DNA from: Chara braunii
Taxonomy: Eukaryota > Streptophyta > Charophyceae > Charales > Characeae
Direction: 5' to 3'
Length of the DNA stretch: 50,218 nt
Assembly (NCBI GenBank): GCA_003427395.1
Contig: BFEA01000500.1
Span: forward strand, 1,062,644-1,112,861
Numbering within the stretch: position 1 is the first letter of the stretch; each line of letters opens with the position of its first letter. The notes beneath the pieces are model-generated. The model saw nothing but the letters and a program-made list of their open reading frames with translations. It was not told the DNA's origin and did no database searches. A program made the position numbers and the translations under genes. Positions 29,941 through 40,300 of this stretch are shown in pieces.

Positions 29941-29952
29941 GCTCCGATACCA
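29941..29952 (-). promoter_or_regulatory. Primer binding site, initiator Met tRNA type
   Basis: The minus strand reads TGGTATCGGAGC, the complement of the 3' end of initiator Met tRNA with one difference from the usual TGGTATCAGAGC. It lies about 20 nt from the recognisable LTR edge, so the real LTR end may be up to 18 nt closer to it. Confidence 0.8.
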
Positions 29953-29971
29953 AGTTTGCAAAGGTCCTGAC

Positions 29972-31115
29972 TGACCACGTCTTGCCAGAGTGTATCACAA
30001 TGCATGCAACGTCACCATTCAGACAAATTATGACTCAACACACACAATGCAGAATGGGGATGAGATGAAAACCAAGTTGCGCAACATATATTGTCTCAAA
30101 CACATTATAAAGAGTATCTCGAGTTCATGAATCCAAGCACTCAACAATCATAATATGTCCCTCTCTCGAACATCAGCACACTGGCTGAGCCAGCGCCACC
30201 TCTTAGCAACTCGTCAAGCGCAGAACAGGTAAGTACTCACCATAGCCAACTCGTCAACCTCTCTTTCTTCTCTCTCTCCTTCCTCAAGATCTCAGTCTAA
30301 GTCCTCTTCTCTCATCATGCATGCTCAATCCTGCTTCGAGAATTTGCTCTGAATGCTACTCACTGTAGACTTAGTCCTAACCCACTAACTATACTAACTC
30401 GAAGGGCTGCTATGGCTGCCACTTGCAAGCCAGCGCCCAACCTTCTCCTTCTTTCCTAGCGCAACTTCCTCCTCCAGCACTAATCCAGCTAGCCAGCGCA
30501 CACGTGCATGCAGCACTTCCACGCAATACTGCCAGTGGGAATCTGATGTCAAGGGAGTCTGGCCTATTGCTTTATACTGCTGGCCTCCCCTTGCGAGGTG
30601 TGCATTGGTCTGCATTGGCACTTTGGGCCTCCTTCAGTCCCAGACCCATGCATAGGTGTGTGTCCCAGTATTTTCCCCTCAGTGTCTGCTGCTGCTGCGG
30701 CCATCTGGCCTGGATTTCGGACTGGGTGTCTGAATCTAGACCCCCATTAGACTTAGACAGAACTGGGAACCTGCCCTTTGACTTCCTTTAGGACAGATCG
30801 TGACACACATTCTGCACGAATAGACACTCATACTGCACGAACAGACACACATGCTGCACGGACAAGCACATCTCTTGCATGAAAAGACATGACTTGCACA
30901 CCCCCTTGGAGGAACAGATGTGACTCCCATATCTGGATATTGCAACTGTTCGTCCAGGGCACAACTGTGACCTTTGATGATGACTTTTACTTAGTCAGGA
31001 TGCGACTTTTGATCCAGAGAACATGTCCTTTAATCTGCTTTCACGAGTAGGGGGCCCTGGCGAGAGACCCCTCTATGCTACATTTGCGGAACAGGGTCTG
31101 AATCGGGTAAATGTC

Positions 31116-31121
<6 letters not shown>
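29972..31121 (-). repeat. Chromovirus 5' LTR
   Basis: It matches 20569-21722 with scattered substitutions and small indels, from TGACCACGTCTTGCC to the TTTTA at 31121. It contains the same imperfect 21-bp tandem units around TGCACGAACAGACA (about 30795-30925). The divergence between the two LTRs is visible in almost every line, so the insertion is not recent. Confidence 0.88.

Positions 31122-31148
<27 letters not shown>
31122..31148. repeat. (TA)n microsatellite
   Basis: About 13 TA units directly beyond the outer end of the 5' LTR. A shorter (TA)n lies beyond the outer end of the other LTR. Confidence 0.9.
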
Positions 31149-31151
<3 letters not shown>

Positions 31152-31264
31152 GACCCTGAAGAACTTGCGTTATTTTTGCACCTAGTAAAGCACGTTCATG
31201 CCATTTTGCAGAAGAAGCCGTTGCCGGCCCTGCGCGGGTGTAGAAATGATGCAAAAGGGGTTGT

Positions 31265-31447
31265 GGTCCCACTAGCAAAGAGGATTGGATCGAATGCCTG
31301 CATCTCGACGTGTTTGTAGAGAGGTGTAGGAAATATAGATTGAATTGTTTTTCTGCATCTATGCATAAAACACAACCACTGGTAGATTCGGGCATTCGAT
31401 CCGATCTTGTTTGCTAGTGGCCCAAATAGTGGGACCTCGGCCCGGGG
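31265..31447. mobile_element. Foldback MITE (GGTCCCACT termini, GGATTGGATCGAA arms)
   Basis: The left arm GGTCCCACTAGCAAAGAGG continues into ATTGGATCGAATGCC. The right arm GGCATTCGATCCGATC continues through TTTGCTAGTGG and ATAGTGGGACCTCGGCCC. The interior is collinear with 14342-14516. The right arm has an extra GCCCAAAT. It has no ORF. Confidence 0.75.
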
Positions 31448-31449
31448 GT

Positions 31450-31562
31450 AGCCGAAACTACCGGTCTGTCGGGCAAGAATTTGTTTTTATCTTTTATTTT
31501 GAATTTTTTTTTTCACCCCCCTCCCCCCTCCCCCCCCCCCAAAACAAAAAACAAACAAAAAT

Positions 31563-31597
<35 letters not shown>

Positions 31598-32010
31598 ATG
31601 GGGAGGTCGGGGTTCCCGAACACCATTCCGCAACTCCTACCCAACTTGAAGGAAACCCCGCCCTTCGGTTGCCACAAGGCTTGAAAGTCATGACCGCAAA
31701 GTCGGGGCCATGACTGCGAGCCGTGGTCACGACTGCGGCAAAAGGAGGTCTGGGGGATTCATAGGCGAGAGGCAGAGATGGTGGTTTACTTCGTTCACTT
31801 CAGCACTTAGCGTGCAGGGACCAGAGAGACGGTCTGACTTGTGGAAGTTTCCCGAGCTCCATATTTAAGCTTCATTGTCGTATCTGCGTTCCAGCACGTG
31901 GCATAGTGCCTTTGCGGTGTTGGCCTTGTCGACGCTGGTGGAGTAGGGTGAAGTAAGCCCTTGCTTTAACCAAAGTGTGGGGGTTATCATACGGTGGAGT
32001 AAGCAGGGAG
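31450..32010. other. No gene recognised
   Basis: Homopolymer T and C runs are followed by unique sequence up to the LTR. The repeated words CATGAC(C/T)GC and TCACGACTGC near 31690-31735 suggest a short local repeat. No coding motif. Confidence 0.5.
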
Positions 32011-32810
32011 TGTGACGAACCACTTTTTGTGCCCCGCGACTTTCTGCGCGAGGACAATGAGGGGTCCTGAGATGGGAAGGTTGGGAAAATTACGGGAGGA
32101 GGGGTCGACGGGTAAATTGCGACGGTGTCCTCGCTTCTTTCTTTTCCTTCGCTTCGCTTCTTCCCCTTCGGCGGTGATGGGACAGACCCGGGGCAGACGG
32201 TTGAGTATGCGCGCCCCGTAAGGCGCGATCCATAATGGTTGGCGATGGTTCTTTCTTGCTTCGCTAAGAGAAAGAGGAGGGGGAACTGAGATGTTTTGTG
32301 CGATGATCGCGCAGGAGGTTTCCGGTTTTCTTTTTAAATTTTTCTTTTAACCAAGGACGGGCCGCCGAGGGATCTCAGAATTTTGATTTCTTTTTGCATT
32401 TCCACCGTCTCGTCGGAATTTCTCTGTTGCAATTTTGAGTTCAGATAGGAATTTAGGACTTTTTGAACTTCTTGTCGAGCAGCGCCTCTTTCTTGCGCGC
32501 ATCTTCCAGCGTTGAGAACAAGGTTCTGACTAAGCGGCGCCCTTAATCTGGCGTGCAACTGTAATCGTTCGGCAAGCGCCATTGTAACTGTATCTTTCTT
32601 CTTGTTCCATCGCCTTCTTCCTGCCCTTTTCCCTTCTTTTTGCTACATCTGATAGGCCTGAGCGTTGCATGCCTAGATCGATGCGTGGAGAGAGGCTACG
32701 TCCCCCACGCCTCGATCTGGCCATGCCAAGCGTAGGCACTTCCTTCTCTGCTCCTCTTTCTAACCCTTGCAATCTCGCATCTTCGCGCACGCATGCATGC
32801 TATAAATTTC

Positions 32811-32816
32811 GTCGGC
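32811..32816 (+). promoter_or_regulatory. LTR TATA box (copy A)
   Basis: GCATGCATGCTATAAATTTC is identical in copy B (42703) and similar in the other two. It lies 800 bp into the LTR. The donor-like AG|GTGAGT follows 88 bp downstream. Confidence 0.7.
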
Positions 32817-33933
32817 GGGTTTAGATAACTCTCTTAAAAATTTTGGAAGCTCGAGGTTAGCGCGACCAGTGAGGGTCGGCTAATGAGCAAAGTGAGAGGT
32901 GAGTTGATGTGGGAGTTGGGCGACACGACGAGCTGGTGCCAAGTGCGCGGGGTTGACGTGTAGGCCACAACGGACTATGGCGCACGGGCAAACCTGACGG
33001 GCGCATGCGGGCTAAGCAGGGTGACAACTTCGTTAGTGGGTGCGAGACGATGGACTGTCCGCATCGGAAAGAGAGAGAGAGAAAGGGGAAACAAGCGGAT
33101 GTGGGATTGCAATCTTCTTTGTTTTTTCTCTGTCCTTGTGTACAAAATTTTGGCTCTGGGCGAGATGCCCTCGTTTTGCATTTTGACATTTCTTTCGGCT
33201 TCGTGTGATGGGCGGCTTAATCTCTGTCCTCCCTCTTTCGTTCTTGCATTCGCTTGATGAGATGGGTCTGAGGATCTTGTAATGCTTGAATATCCGACGC
33301 GTTGCGTGTGATCTGGGAAGCGCTTTCAGCGCCGATCTATTCTCCCTTGGATGATTGGTAGGTGAAAGGAGTTTGATGCTGCTGCGGTGCTTCGATGTAT
33401 GTCTGGATGGCGATGAGATGTCCCCATGATGGCCCCATAACTGCTTTTTGCTCAAACAGAAATGGCTGAGAGATCATTGCATGATTACAGGAACCTTCTT
33501 TTGCATAGGTAATTGGCTAATAGATCGACCCACAGTAGACCAACTCCGCGTGTCCCCATTTAAGTGCGATATGACGAGCGTGGCTTACACATGCACCCCC
33601 GAGGCCAGCCCGCAACTCCGACACGGGTCAGGACGAATTAAGGTCCCGATGCCCTCAGACATACGGGGATTGTTGAGTGTGTATGCTTTGTGCAAGACCA
33701 ACATAAAACGAGATTGATAGCCGGAGGGAATTAGCTGCACGACTGAGCCGATACACTAACGGATCGCGCTTTGGTTATTTGCGTAGTTTATGATCTGATC
33801 TGTTGGCCCTTGCGCAGGCACGTGTAAGACAGCGGTCGTCCGCGGACGTGCCATCTACACATGCGCCCACAAAAGCCAGCCACGATCTCGCTCCGTAGGG
33901 AGATGTGTGTGCAGGAATTCGGTTGAACGAGAC

Positions 33934-34665
33934 ATGGCGATAAATTCCCCTTTCTAGATCACCGATCGCGAAAGCCTAAGGGACCCAGAATACCAAGCGT
34001 ATTGGGAGAGGGAACATATCCGCTGGCAGCGAATCCGACAACGTCGCCACCTACAGAACATTGGGTACATTGAGTACCCCTGCCGGACTGAAAACGAGCG
34101 ACTGTGCAGGGGCGACTTCCAGCTGGCAATCAACCGAGACTCGCGGATTCTTGATTATCCCGAGAGTCGGAACCAACAATATCTTCTAACCCCAGGCTTC
34201 GTTGCCATTACCACTGACTTCCCTCCCTACTATATCGTCCTCCCCTACCACCGGTTACTCGTGGTCCCCTGGGATTCTATAGCCCGGTTCTGGCCCACTC
34301 CACCGTGCTCGGAGTGTCGGCAGCCCGACGAGCATCGGCAGGCGAGGGTCGCACAACAAGCCCATCCCAGGGCCGAGCGACGAGAATCCAGCTCGTCTTC
34401 GTCAGACCCCGAGATGTGCGACGGTCGGCAGCGGTACGAGCATTCCCATAGAGATGCCCGCAGCACCCCATCCCGGCCCAGGCAATCGATCATCGCCCCA
34501 ACTCTGAGCCAGAAGACATTTGCACTCCTACCCCTGAAACTTGCCATAGGAGATCCCAGTTCCGACCTGGGATTCCACCCCAAATCCCCAAAAATCCTTG
34601 GCACATTCCTTTTCGCACTTCCGGGCCTCCATCCCACTCCGATCAGGAAGTCGCATTGGGCGTGA
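33934..34665 (+). pseudogene. LTR-encoded ORF, copy A
   Basis: From ATG at 33934 the frame is open to 34665 except for one TAG at codon 8 (33955-33957), where copy B has TGG. The core keeps EYPCRTENERLC, LTPGFVAITTDFPP, LPYHRLLVVPW and CSEC. A Ser-rich patch (ESSSSSSDP) and a basic tail follow. A small deletion near 34485, compared with copies B and C, shifts the last part into a longer frame that is probably not native. ACGAGACATGG gives a reasonable start context, and a TGTGTGCAG|G acceptor-like site sits 19 bp before the ATG. Confidence 0.6.
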
Positions 34666-34689
34666 AAGGCAAGGCTCCCGCCAAGGAGC

Positions 34690-35375
34690 CAAGATTTGAC
34701 ATGCCGAGCACTTCAGAGCCTGTTCGAATGGGCCTAATCCGAAAAGACGATCATTTTATACAAATCAGGGCCCTTCCATGGAAATCTGCAAAATGTGACG
34801 TGGAAGTTTGAGGAAACCCCTATAACGTAATCCTTGATTCTGGAGCCGCGGTCCTGGCCATCTCCTTGCGAGTGGTCGAACGGGCCGGCAAGCGAAAGGA
34901 CGTGATCCCACTCGCGGAAGGCGATCATTTCGTCTCCGCTGACAAAGGCACAATCCGAGTCATAGGAAGGATTGCGAACGTAGCCTTTCGCATCGGTAAG
35001 GTCAGTGCCTTAGGTGACGTGGTGGTCCTAAATGTGAACACATATGACGTTCTTGTCGGATTACCGACCCTCACAGCGTTGCGAGCCACGTTGGATTTCG
35101 AACGACGAGCTGCTATCCTTAACAACACAGGAGGAAAACCATACACCATCCTGAAGTGTCTCACCCTTAGGACAACCTCGATGATCGAGCGACAAGGACG
35201 GGAACCTGGCCCGATTCTACGAATGATACAATGGGAAGACTCCACGGATGACTCCGACGCTGAAGGAAATGGGGCTTCCTTGCCCTCGATCACCTCGGAA
35301 AGTGAGGAGGACTCGGAGAACAACCCGCAGATTCTCGAACTAACAGGACGGATAATTCGTTACCCGGTTCGATAG
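34690..35375 (+). pseudogene. Aspartic protease (retropepsin-like)
   Basis: In one frame, YNVILDSGAAVLAISLRVVE (catalytic Asp in DSGA at 34836-34847) is followed by beta-strand-rich sequence and VLNVNTYDVLVGLPTLTAL, the second half with the V-x-G-x-P type ending. A TGA at 34809-34811 lies just upstream of the active site, so the current copy cannot make a joined Pol. The C-terminal part (from about 35190) is acidic and Ser-rich and may be a linker to the pre-RT region. Confidence 0.75.
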
Positions 35376-35389
35376 AAAACAACAAAGAC

Positions 35390-36195
35390 GTTCTTGTTTA
35401 GCAATGAGGCAGCTCAACGAACTCGGGCCCTTATCCTGGGAGAACCGTTAGTATAAGTGTCACGGATGCCCAATTCTTTGGAAACCCCTCGGACCCTATC
35501 CGAGGGAGCGACCCACTACTACCACGATACTTAGACAAGCGATCGTTTTTCGATGTTACAGACATACCTCCACGATCGCTCCTCACCATGGAAAAAGAAG
35601 CGAGATGACCACGCCTAGGAGCGGAGACACGGGCTTCGGAACCCCCTCGGCACCCTGAAGCCTCGTTGTTCGAGATGGGAATACAAATCGCCGAAAGGCC
35701 AATAGATTCCCAGGACGTCGAGGACGGGCTTCGGAACCCCCTCGGTACCCTGAAGCCTCGTTGTTCGAGATGGGAATACAAATCGCCGAAAGGTTAATAA
35801 ATTCCCTGGACGTCGAGGACGGGATAACCCCTGAAGAACACGTGGCCATCCGAGAGGAAGAAGCTCAGATGGTCGCCACCGTGTTCTTGTGGTGGTCGGA
35901 GAACTCCTTTATCTCCTCCTCACCTCCGTGAGACGCGAGGATGATGCGCACGAAACACATGACGGTCGTTATCCACGGGCAACCCTACGAGCTACATGTG
36001 CCACAATACGTACCCGACGAAACACACCGCCTGATTGCGGAAATCCTAAGGGGATATCAGGGAGCGGTTAGCATAACGGACATGGACATCGGACTGTCAC
36101 TACTCATCCAAAACGAGATTCAGACTGGAAATCACCCCCCAATCCACTGCAAACCGTATCGATATTCCCTCGCTGAACGAAAAACGGCCCTATAG
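35390..36195 (+). pseudogene. Pre-RT region of Pol
   Basis: Collinear with 44931-45627. The translation in copy B reads through more cleanly there. It ends with HEIQTGNHPPIHCKPYRYSLAE-type sequence (here NEIQTGNHPPI then CKPYRYSLAE), the conserved lead-in to the RT fingers in Ty3/gypsy elements. A duplication of about 90 bp (about 35616-35708 and 35709-35800, sharing GAGATGGGAATACAAATCGC) is present here but not in copy B. Several stops occur (for example TAA at 35454), where copy B reads Gln. Confidence 0.7.
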
Positions 36196-37158
36196 AGGAT
36201 TAGAGAGTTCGAGGCTAAGGGATGGATTGAGCCGGCTACAGGACCATGGTCATTCCCAGTAGTGCTAGTACCGAAGAAGAATGGGTCCGTCCGCATCTGC
36301 ATCGATTATCGGAAGTTGAATGATATCACGATTAAAGATGTATACCCCCTTCCCCAGATTGATGATTTGTTGGATGCGATTGGGTGTGCTAACTACTTCA
36401 GTAAGTTTGATATTTGCTACGGGTTTCATCATATTCAGGTTAAGGAGGAGGATCGGCCTAAGACGACCTTTGTTCTGTTTGAAGGCATGTGGCAGTGGGT
36501 TCGATGCCTGATGGGGATTTGCAACGCGCCGGCCACATTCCAGCAAGCGATGAATGTGACGTTTCAGAATTTTGTTAACAAGACTCGGCTGACGCAAGGG
36601 ATGATTAATTTTTGCGTCATTGTGTACATGGACGACATCCTGGTCTGTTCGGAATCCTACCACGGGCACTCGCAAAACATCGAGTGGACACTGGGAGCCT
36701 TGAGGGACGCCAGATTCAAGATCGCGTTGGAGAAAAGTGAGTTCTTTCTCCGGGAGATTTCGTTTCTGGGTTACGTGGTGACTCGGGGTGGTTTGTGGCC
36801 CAATTCGAGAAAGGTCGAGGCTGTCCAAGACGCTCCGACTCCCACGTCGTTGACGCAGGTTCGAGCCTTCCTCGGATTAGTTTCGTATTATCAGCAATTT
36901 ATCAAGGGGTTCACCGCGACCGCACGACCTTTAACGAACCTGCTACGGAAGGACCAGCCCCTCAGTTGGGACGCGGAGTGCGAACGAGCCTTTGCCACTC
37001 TCAAGAAGGCCCTGGCCACAACACCTATTTTGATCCGGCCGGACCCAACAAAGCAGTTCATCCTTATCACGGATTGGCAGCCCGAGGCAATCTCCGCTAT
37101 TTGAGCGTGGAAAGGGAACGACGGACGCGAGCACGTCATCGAGTACGCCTTCCGTATT
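36196..37158 (+). pseudogene. Reverse transcriptase and start of RNase H
   Basis: After a TAG at 36193-36195 the RT continues: EFEAKGWIEPATGPW, VVLVPKKNGSVRICIDYRKLND, YFSKFDICYGFHHI, MGICNAPATFQQAMN, then VIVYMDDILVCSESYHGH (YMDD at 36625-36636) and FLGYVV. FLGLVSYYQQFIKGF and LLRKDQPLSW lead into RNase H at ILITDWQPEAISAI, which closes on TGA at 37102-37104. The catalytic Asp residues of RT are kept. RNase H begins with TDW rather than the common TDA, seen also in some other Ty3/gypsy lineages. Confidence 0.9.
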
Positions 37159-37533
37159 GTGCCAGATGAAAAAAGGAACGATTCGACCCCGCAAGGAGAA
37201 TGCTACGCAATGGTTTGGGAAATCCAGCACTTCCATCCGTATCTCTACGGACAAAAGTTTCTCCTTATTACGGATCATGAGACGCTATTGGCCCTTGAAA
37301 AGCTCACAAATTACACGGGCATAATTGGACGGTCGGCGGTGCGGCTACAGGAGTATGATTTCAACATCATCCATCGAAAGACAGAGAGGCACGGAAACGC
37401 GGACGGGTTGACGCGACTGCATTGTCCAACGAAGGTCGCCAAGGGTGAAGAGATCATCCCGTGGAAAGAACCGGAGCCAACCAGACAACCCCGGTACGGA
37501 CAAATGGCAGTTCTCCCACGCACCATGGGATAA
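37159..37533 (+). pseudogene. RNase H, C-terminal part
   Basis: GECYAMVWEIQHFHPYLYGQ corresponds to the conserved YxxVxxIxHFRPYLYG block. ITDHETLLALE (Asp in TDHE), RLQEYDFNIIHRKTERHGNADGLTR (final Asp in NADGLTR) and a basic tail follow. It continues the RT frame after the TGA at 37102. A frame change follows before the PHD-like finger. Confidence 0.85.
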
Positions 37534-37586
37534 GCACGTGGCGATGGGCGACGGAGGTAACCCTAACGCGCCTCGGTATCCCCTCT

Positions 37587-37800
37587 CATCTTCGTTTTTT
37601 TTCTCTTTACCCGACAAATTTTGTTATTTTTGTGAAGTGATCTTGCGGGTCTACTCGGTCCTTATGCGTCCTAGTGGGGATGGATATGTCGAATGGGTAG
37701 ATTGTCAGCAGTGTGTGTCCAGGGCCCATGGCTCTTGTATCCAATACCGAAGCCAATAAGCCTTGGCTGCGCCCCCTGTGTCGGACCGATAAAATACCAA
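37587..37800 (+). pseudogene. PHD-like zinc finger between RNase H and integrase
   Basis: In one frame KFCYFCEV and, 25 residues later, VDCQQCVSRAHGSCIQ give C-x2-C, C-x2-C-x4-H-x2-C. In the next frame KPWLRPLCRTDK supplies the end of the finger, where W-x-C-P-x-C is expected. The first of its two cysteines is Arg here (CGC, one transition from TGC). Together this is the C4HC3 spacing of a PHD finger, a reader of histone tails. One frameshift and one lost Cys show decay. Ty3/gypsy Pol does not normally contain it. The whole domain is inferred across a frameshift. Confidence 0.55.
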
Positions 37801-37957
37801 CCGTCGACCGAAGCTCGATTCCTCAACGCCATTTCAGAAGGGTTCGGAAAAACTCGAAAGGTTTAGAAGGGCTGAGGTTTGGACCGAGTCGCTCTGATAG
37901 CGACCGTAGTGGGGAACCCCCTCTGAGACTTCACGAGGGAGGACCCGAGGAGGGCCA

Positions 37958-39195
37958 ATGAAAGGGCCCGAGATTATCGATGGAACGAGGGACGGTTGGA
38001 AAAAACGGAAGACGGACGGTACTGGGATTTGGATGATTGTACCGCACCCCTTCATGAGGTATGACTGGGTTAAGTCAGCCCACGAGGATACCGCAACTCA
38101 CTTCGCCGTCCGGATCACCGAGACGGCGATCGACAAAAACAAATGGTATTGGTCCAATATTCGTGACGATGTTAAATTCATCGTCCGAAACTGTCAGGTG
38201 TGTGTCGCTGACAAGGCGCTGATTCAACCGCCAAGATCGATAATACCTACAATAGTCGAACGGGTTTTTCAAAGAGTTAGTATGGACACGACCAATATAA
38301 TGGTGCCCCCTGGACCGAATAGCTGCGAGTATTCAATTTTATTGGTACTCGTGGATCATTTTTCGAAATGGATCGAGGCGTATCCGTGCCGAACGCGACA
38401 AGCGGCTGAAATCGCGGGATATGTCAATCATTTCCTCGGAATGCATCAAGACACCGAGGAAATTCTGATGGATAATGGGGCAGAATTTAGGGGCGAAGTT
38501 TTGCGGAATCTGGTCATCCATGGGGTCGCCATCGGTAACACCGCACCTCACATGTCGCAATCAAATAGACTGGTAGAAAACGCAAACCGAGTGATTAAGA
38601 CCGCGCTTCGATGCAATATCGCGGCTAGGGACACAAGGCCTTGGCCCGATATTGTGGATCAGATCCTCGCAGTCCATCGAGGAAGGCCCCACGAGTCCAC
38701 AGGCATGAGCCCCTTTCAATTACGTACCAATAGCTTGACGTGTGTCTCGATACCGAGCCTTAACGATGAATCTGCCTTGGGGCGACGGCCCACGAGGGCC
38801 ACGGCCCGGGACAAGGCCAAGCGACACTAGGAGTTAATGGAACGGTCCCTCCCTAGGTTGGCCCGGAAACAACAGCGGATGACTGAATTGGCCCACGGGC
38901 GACAAGTCTGTAGCTACGAGGCCCGAAATGGGAACGCGGGACCACGGCGCTAGTAAAATTAGGGGACATGGTGCAGGTGAGGAAATGTGCTCGCCAGGGT
39001 AAGCTAGCGCCACGATTCTTCGGGCGATTTCGCGTGGTCGAGCTCGGTCCGAACGGGGTGAACACGGTGCGGCTCGCACCTGAAGTCTCAGGCAGCCAAT
39101 CAGCTCGCCTGATCGTCCGCCACGTGTCCTACCTCCGCTATCTCTCAGCTTCTTCTCCCCCTTCCCCAACTGGGTCGATCTCGGAATGTGAGTGA
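37958..39195 (+). pseudogene. Integrase with C-terminal GKLAPRFFG module
   Basis: Zinc-binding residues H42, H48, C79 and C82 (AHEDTATHFAV..., NCQVCVADK) are followed by the DDE core: D110 in SMDTTNI, D172 in LMDNGAEF and E207 in NRLVENANR. The core frame ends with a TAG (38828-38830). The sequence then continues in other frames through LARKQQRMTELAHG to VQVRKCARQGKLAPRFFGRF and LIVRHVSYLRYL, the beta-barrel module found at the end of Ty3/gypsy integrases. Catalytic residues are intact but the frame is broken at least twice after the core. Confidence 0.88.
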
Positions 39196-39254
39196 GAGAG
39201 TGATAATCCCCATTCTCTTTCTTCTCCCCACTCACCTTCTCCCTCCTCGTCGCC

Positions 39255-39911
39255 ATGAGTTTTTCCACAAAGCAGGTCCTCAGTGAACGTATGCTAGCGC
39301 CACGAGGGAACATCTCGACGATCCGGCAAGTCCATCATCCGCGTATCAGCCCGGAAGTCCTCAGATTCGCACAGTTTTTCAGCACTGCAGGTGTGCACAC
39401 GGCAGCGGAGTTTCGCTTTGTGGTCCCTAACAGTCGGGCGCAGGTGCTGGCCGAAGCAACGACTTATCTGCGACTCTCGACACCAGGAATCAACCACATT
39501 TTGACAGTCGTCTTCTTCAACGGGGATCTTAGTACAGTGGATCCCAGAGCACATACGGCCATCCGTACCTCATTGAGAGAGTGGGGTGAGGAATTAGCGC
39601 AGGCTTGGAGCCAGTTACTTGCGCGACGAGGGGAGAACGTCGTCAGCACCAACAGTATTGACACTGGCAGCACCTGCACTCTCCGGCACGAGCCGGGAGT
39701 TGCTCTCCCGACGCTCGTCCCCTTCTCGCGTCCTCAATGGACCGCTTCCAATTCTCTACCTTCAGCCTCCCCTCTTGTCTTCCCTACTTTCCGGCAGTCA
39801 GCCCTCCATCCCCGCCTCTCTTTCTGCATACAGCCGCTTACAGTCCCGCTCATCAAGCGTTGCAGTGGGAATATTGGTGTGAAGAGTACTCCACCCTTTC
39901 TCTATGCCTAG
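39255..39911 (+). CDS. Extra ORF after integrase, N-terminal part (unknown protein)
   Basis: A 218-codon ORF starting MSFSTKQVL, 59 bp after the integrase frame. Its first 130 residues look like a folded domain (LRFAQFFSTAGVHTAAEFR, YLRLSTPGINHILTVVFF, RTSLREWGEELAQAWSQLLA). The rest is Pro/Ser-rich and probably out of frame. The coding trace appears to pass to the frame at 39737-40300. No transmembrane segment or signal peptide is evident, so I do not call it an envelope protein. The position after pol matches that of env or other third ORFs in plant Ty3/gypsy elements. The family is not recognised. Confidence 0.5.
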   Translation: MSFSTKQVLSERMLAPRGNISTIRQVHHPRISPEVLRFAQFFSTAGVHTAAEFRFVVPNSRAQVLAEATTYLRLSTPGINHILTVVFFNGDLSTVDPRAHTAIRTSLREWGEELAQAWSQLLARRGENVVSTNSIDTGSTCTLRHEPGVALPTLVPFSRPQWTASNSLPSASPLVFPTFRQSALHPRLSFCIQPLTVPLIKRCSGNIGVKSTPPFLYA

Positions 39912-40300
39912 TCAGGGTGGAGCTGGCGTGGACTCAAGACAGTGAGCACCGCGCTGTGAGTGAGGACGTGGAACAACTTATCATCCAATCTTGGAGGACA
40001 GACGTAGAGGGAGACCTCCCCGGATTCGTCTTCGGAACAGTAGACCCTGGACATCGGCAAACGATAGTGTGGGAACTTTTGGTCCCCTTCACGCAGTTGC
40101 TCGACGATCTTCCAAATGATATCGTCTCGCATTGCGACAAGAATCCGGCGCCACATGTTCTTTCGCGGAGTTTAATGTCGTACTTGCAATGGTCGGCCTG
40201 TTTGGAGGATCGCGGAGGAGGCGGTAACTACCCATCGCGCGCGGAGTATCTGAATCCCCAGAACAACCATTCGTCAAAACGGACATATGATATTTTTTGA
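39737..40300 (+). pseudogene. Extra ORF after integrase, second part
   Basis: From about 39860 the frame reads as normal protein: LQWEYWCEEYSTLSLCLVRV, then EDVEQLIIQSWRTDVEGDLP and TVDPGHRQTIVWELLVPF. The first 40 codons are Pro/Ser-rich. The ORF ends inside the foldback at about 40298, and codons with the same frame (mod 3) resume at 40620 with an acidic tail. The foldback therefore seems to have been inserted in this ORF. The function is unknown. Confidence 0.45.

Larger units (their letters stand above)
20569..31121 (-). mobile_element. Degenerate Ty3/gypsy chromovirus
   Basis: One element on the minus strand. Its two direct LTRs of about 1.15 kb are at 29972-31121 (5') and 20569-21722 (3'). 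Between them, in 5' to 3' order, lie a tRNA-iMet-type primer binding site, gag with an N-terminal coiled coil and a CCHC knuckle, aspartic protease, reverse transcriptase, RNase H, integrase and a chromodomain. This PR-RT-RH-IN order is diagnostic of Ty3/gypsy, and the chromodomain places it in the chromoviruses. Several in-frame stops and frameshifts show that it is dead. A 1.5-kb low-complexity insertion (about 24790-26340) splits PR from RT. No target duplication could be recognised because a (TA)n tract sits at each outer end. Confidence 0.92.
32011..34670 (+). repeat. Large LTR, copy A
   Basis: It starts TGTGACGAACC and runs to the conserved closing block (ATCAGGAAGTCGC, then TTGGGCGTGA) at about 34660, where it is joined to the protease region by a deletion. 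It contains the TATA box (32811), the donor AG|GTGAGT (GT at 32899), a short GA stretch (33068-33081, much shorter than in other copies) and the LTR ORF (33934 on). Confidence 0.85.

Noticed and set aside
29972-31121. ORFs in the chromovirus LTRs (for example 30423-30791 and 21029-21388) as a second LTR-encoded protein
   Set aside because: The two LTRs do share open frames in both directions, but with only two closely related copies this cannot be told from chance. There is no diverged copy to test conservation.
36265-36828. 187-codon minus-strand ORF
   Set aside because: It is antisense to the reverse transcriptase and has no independent motif.
39255-40300. Envelope gene of an endogenous retrovirus
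   Set aside because: The position fits but no signal peptide, transmembrane helix or fusion-like segment is visible.
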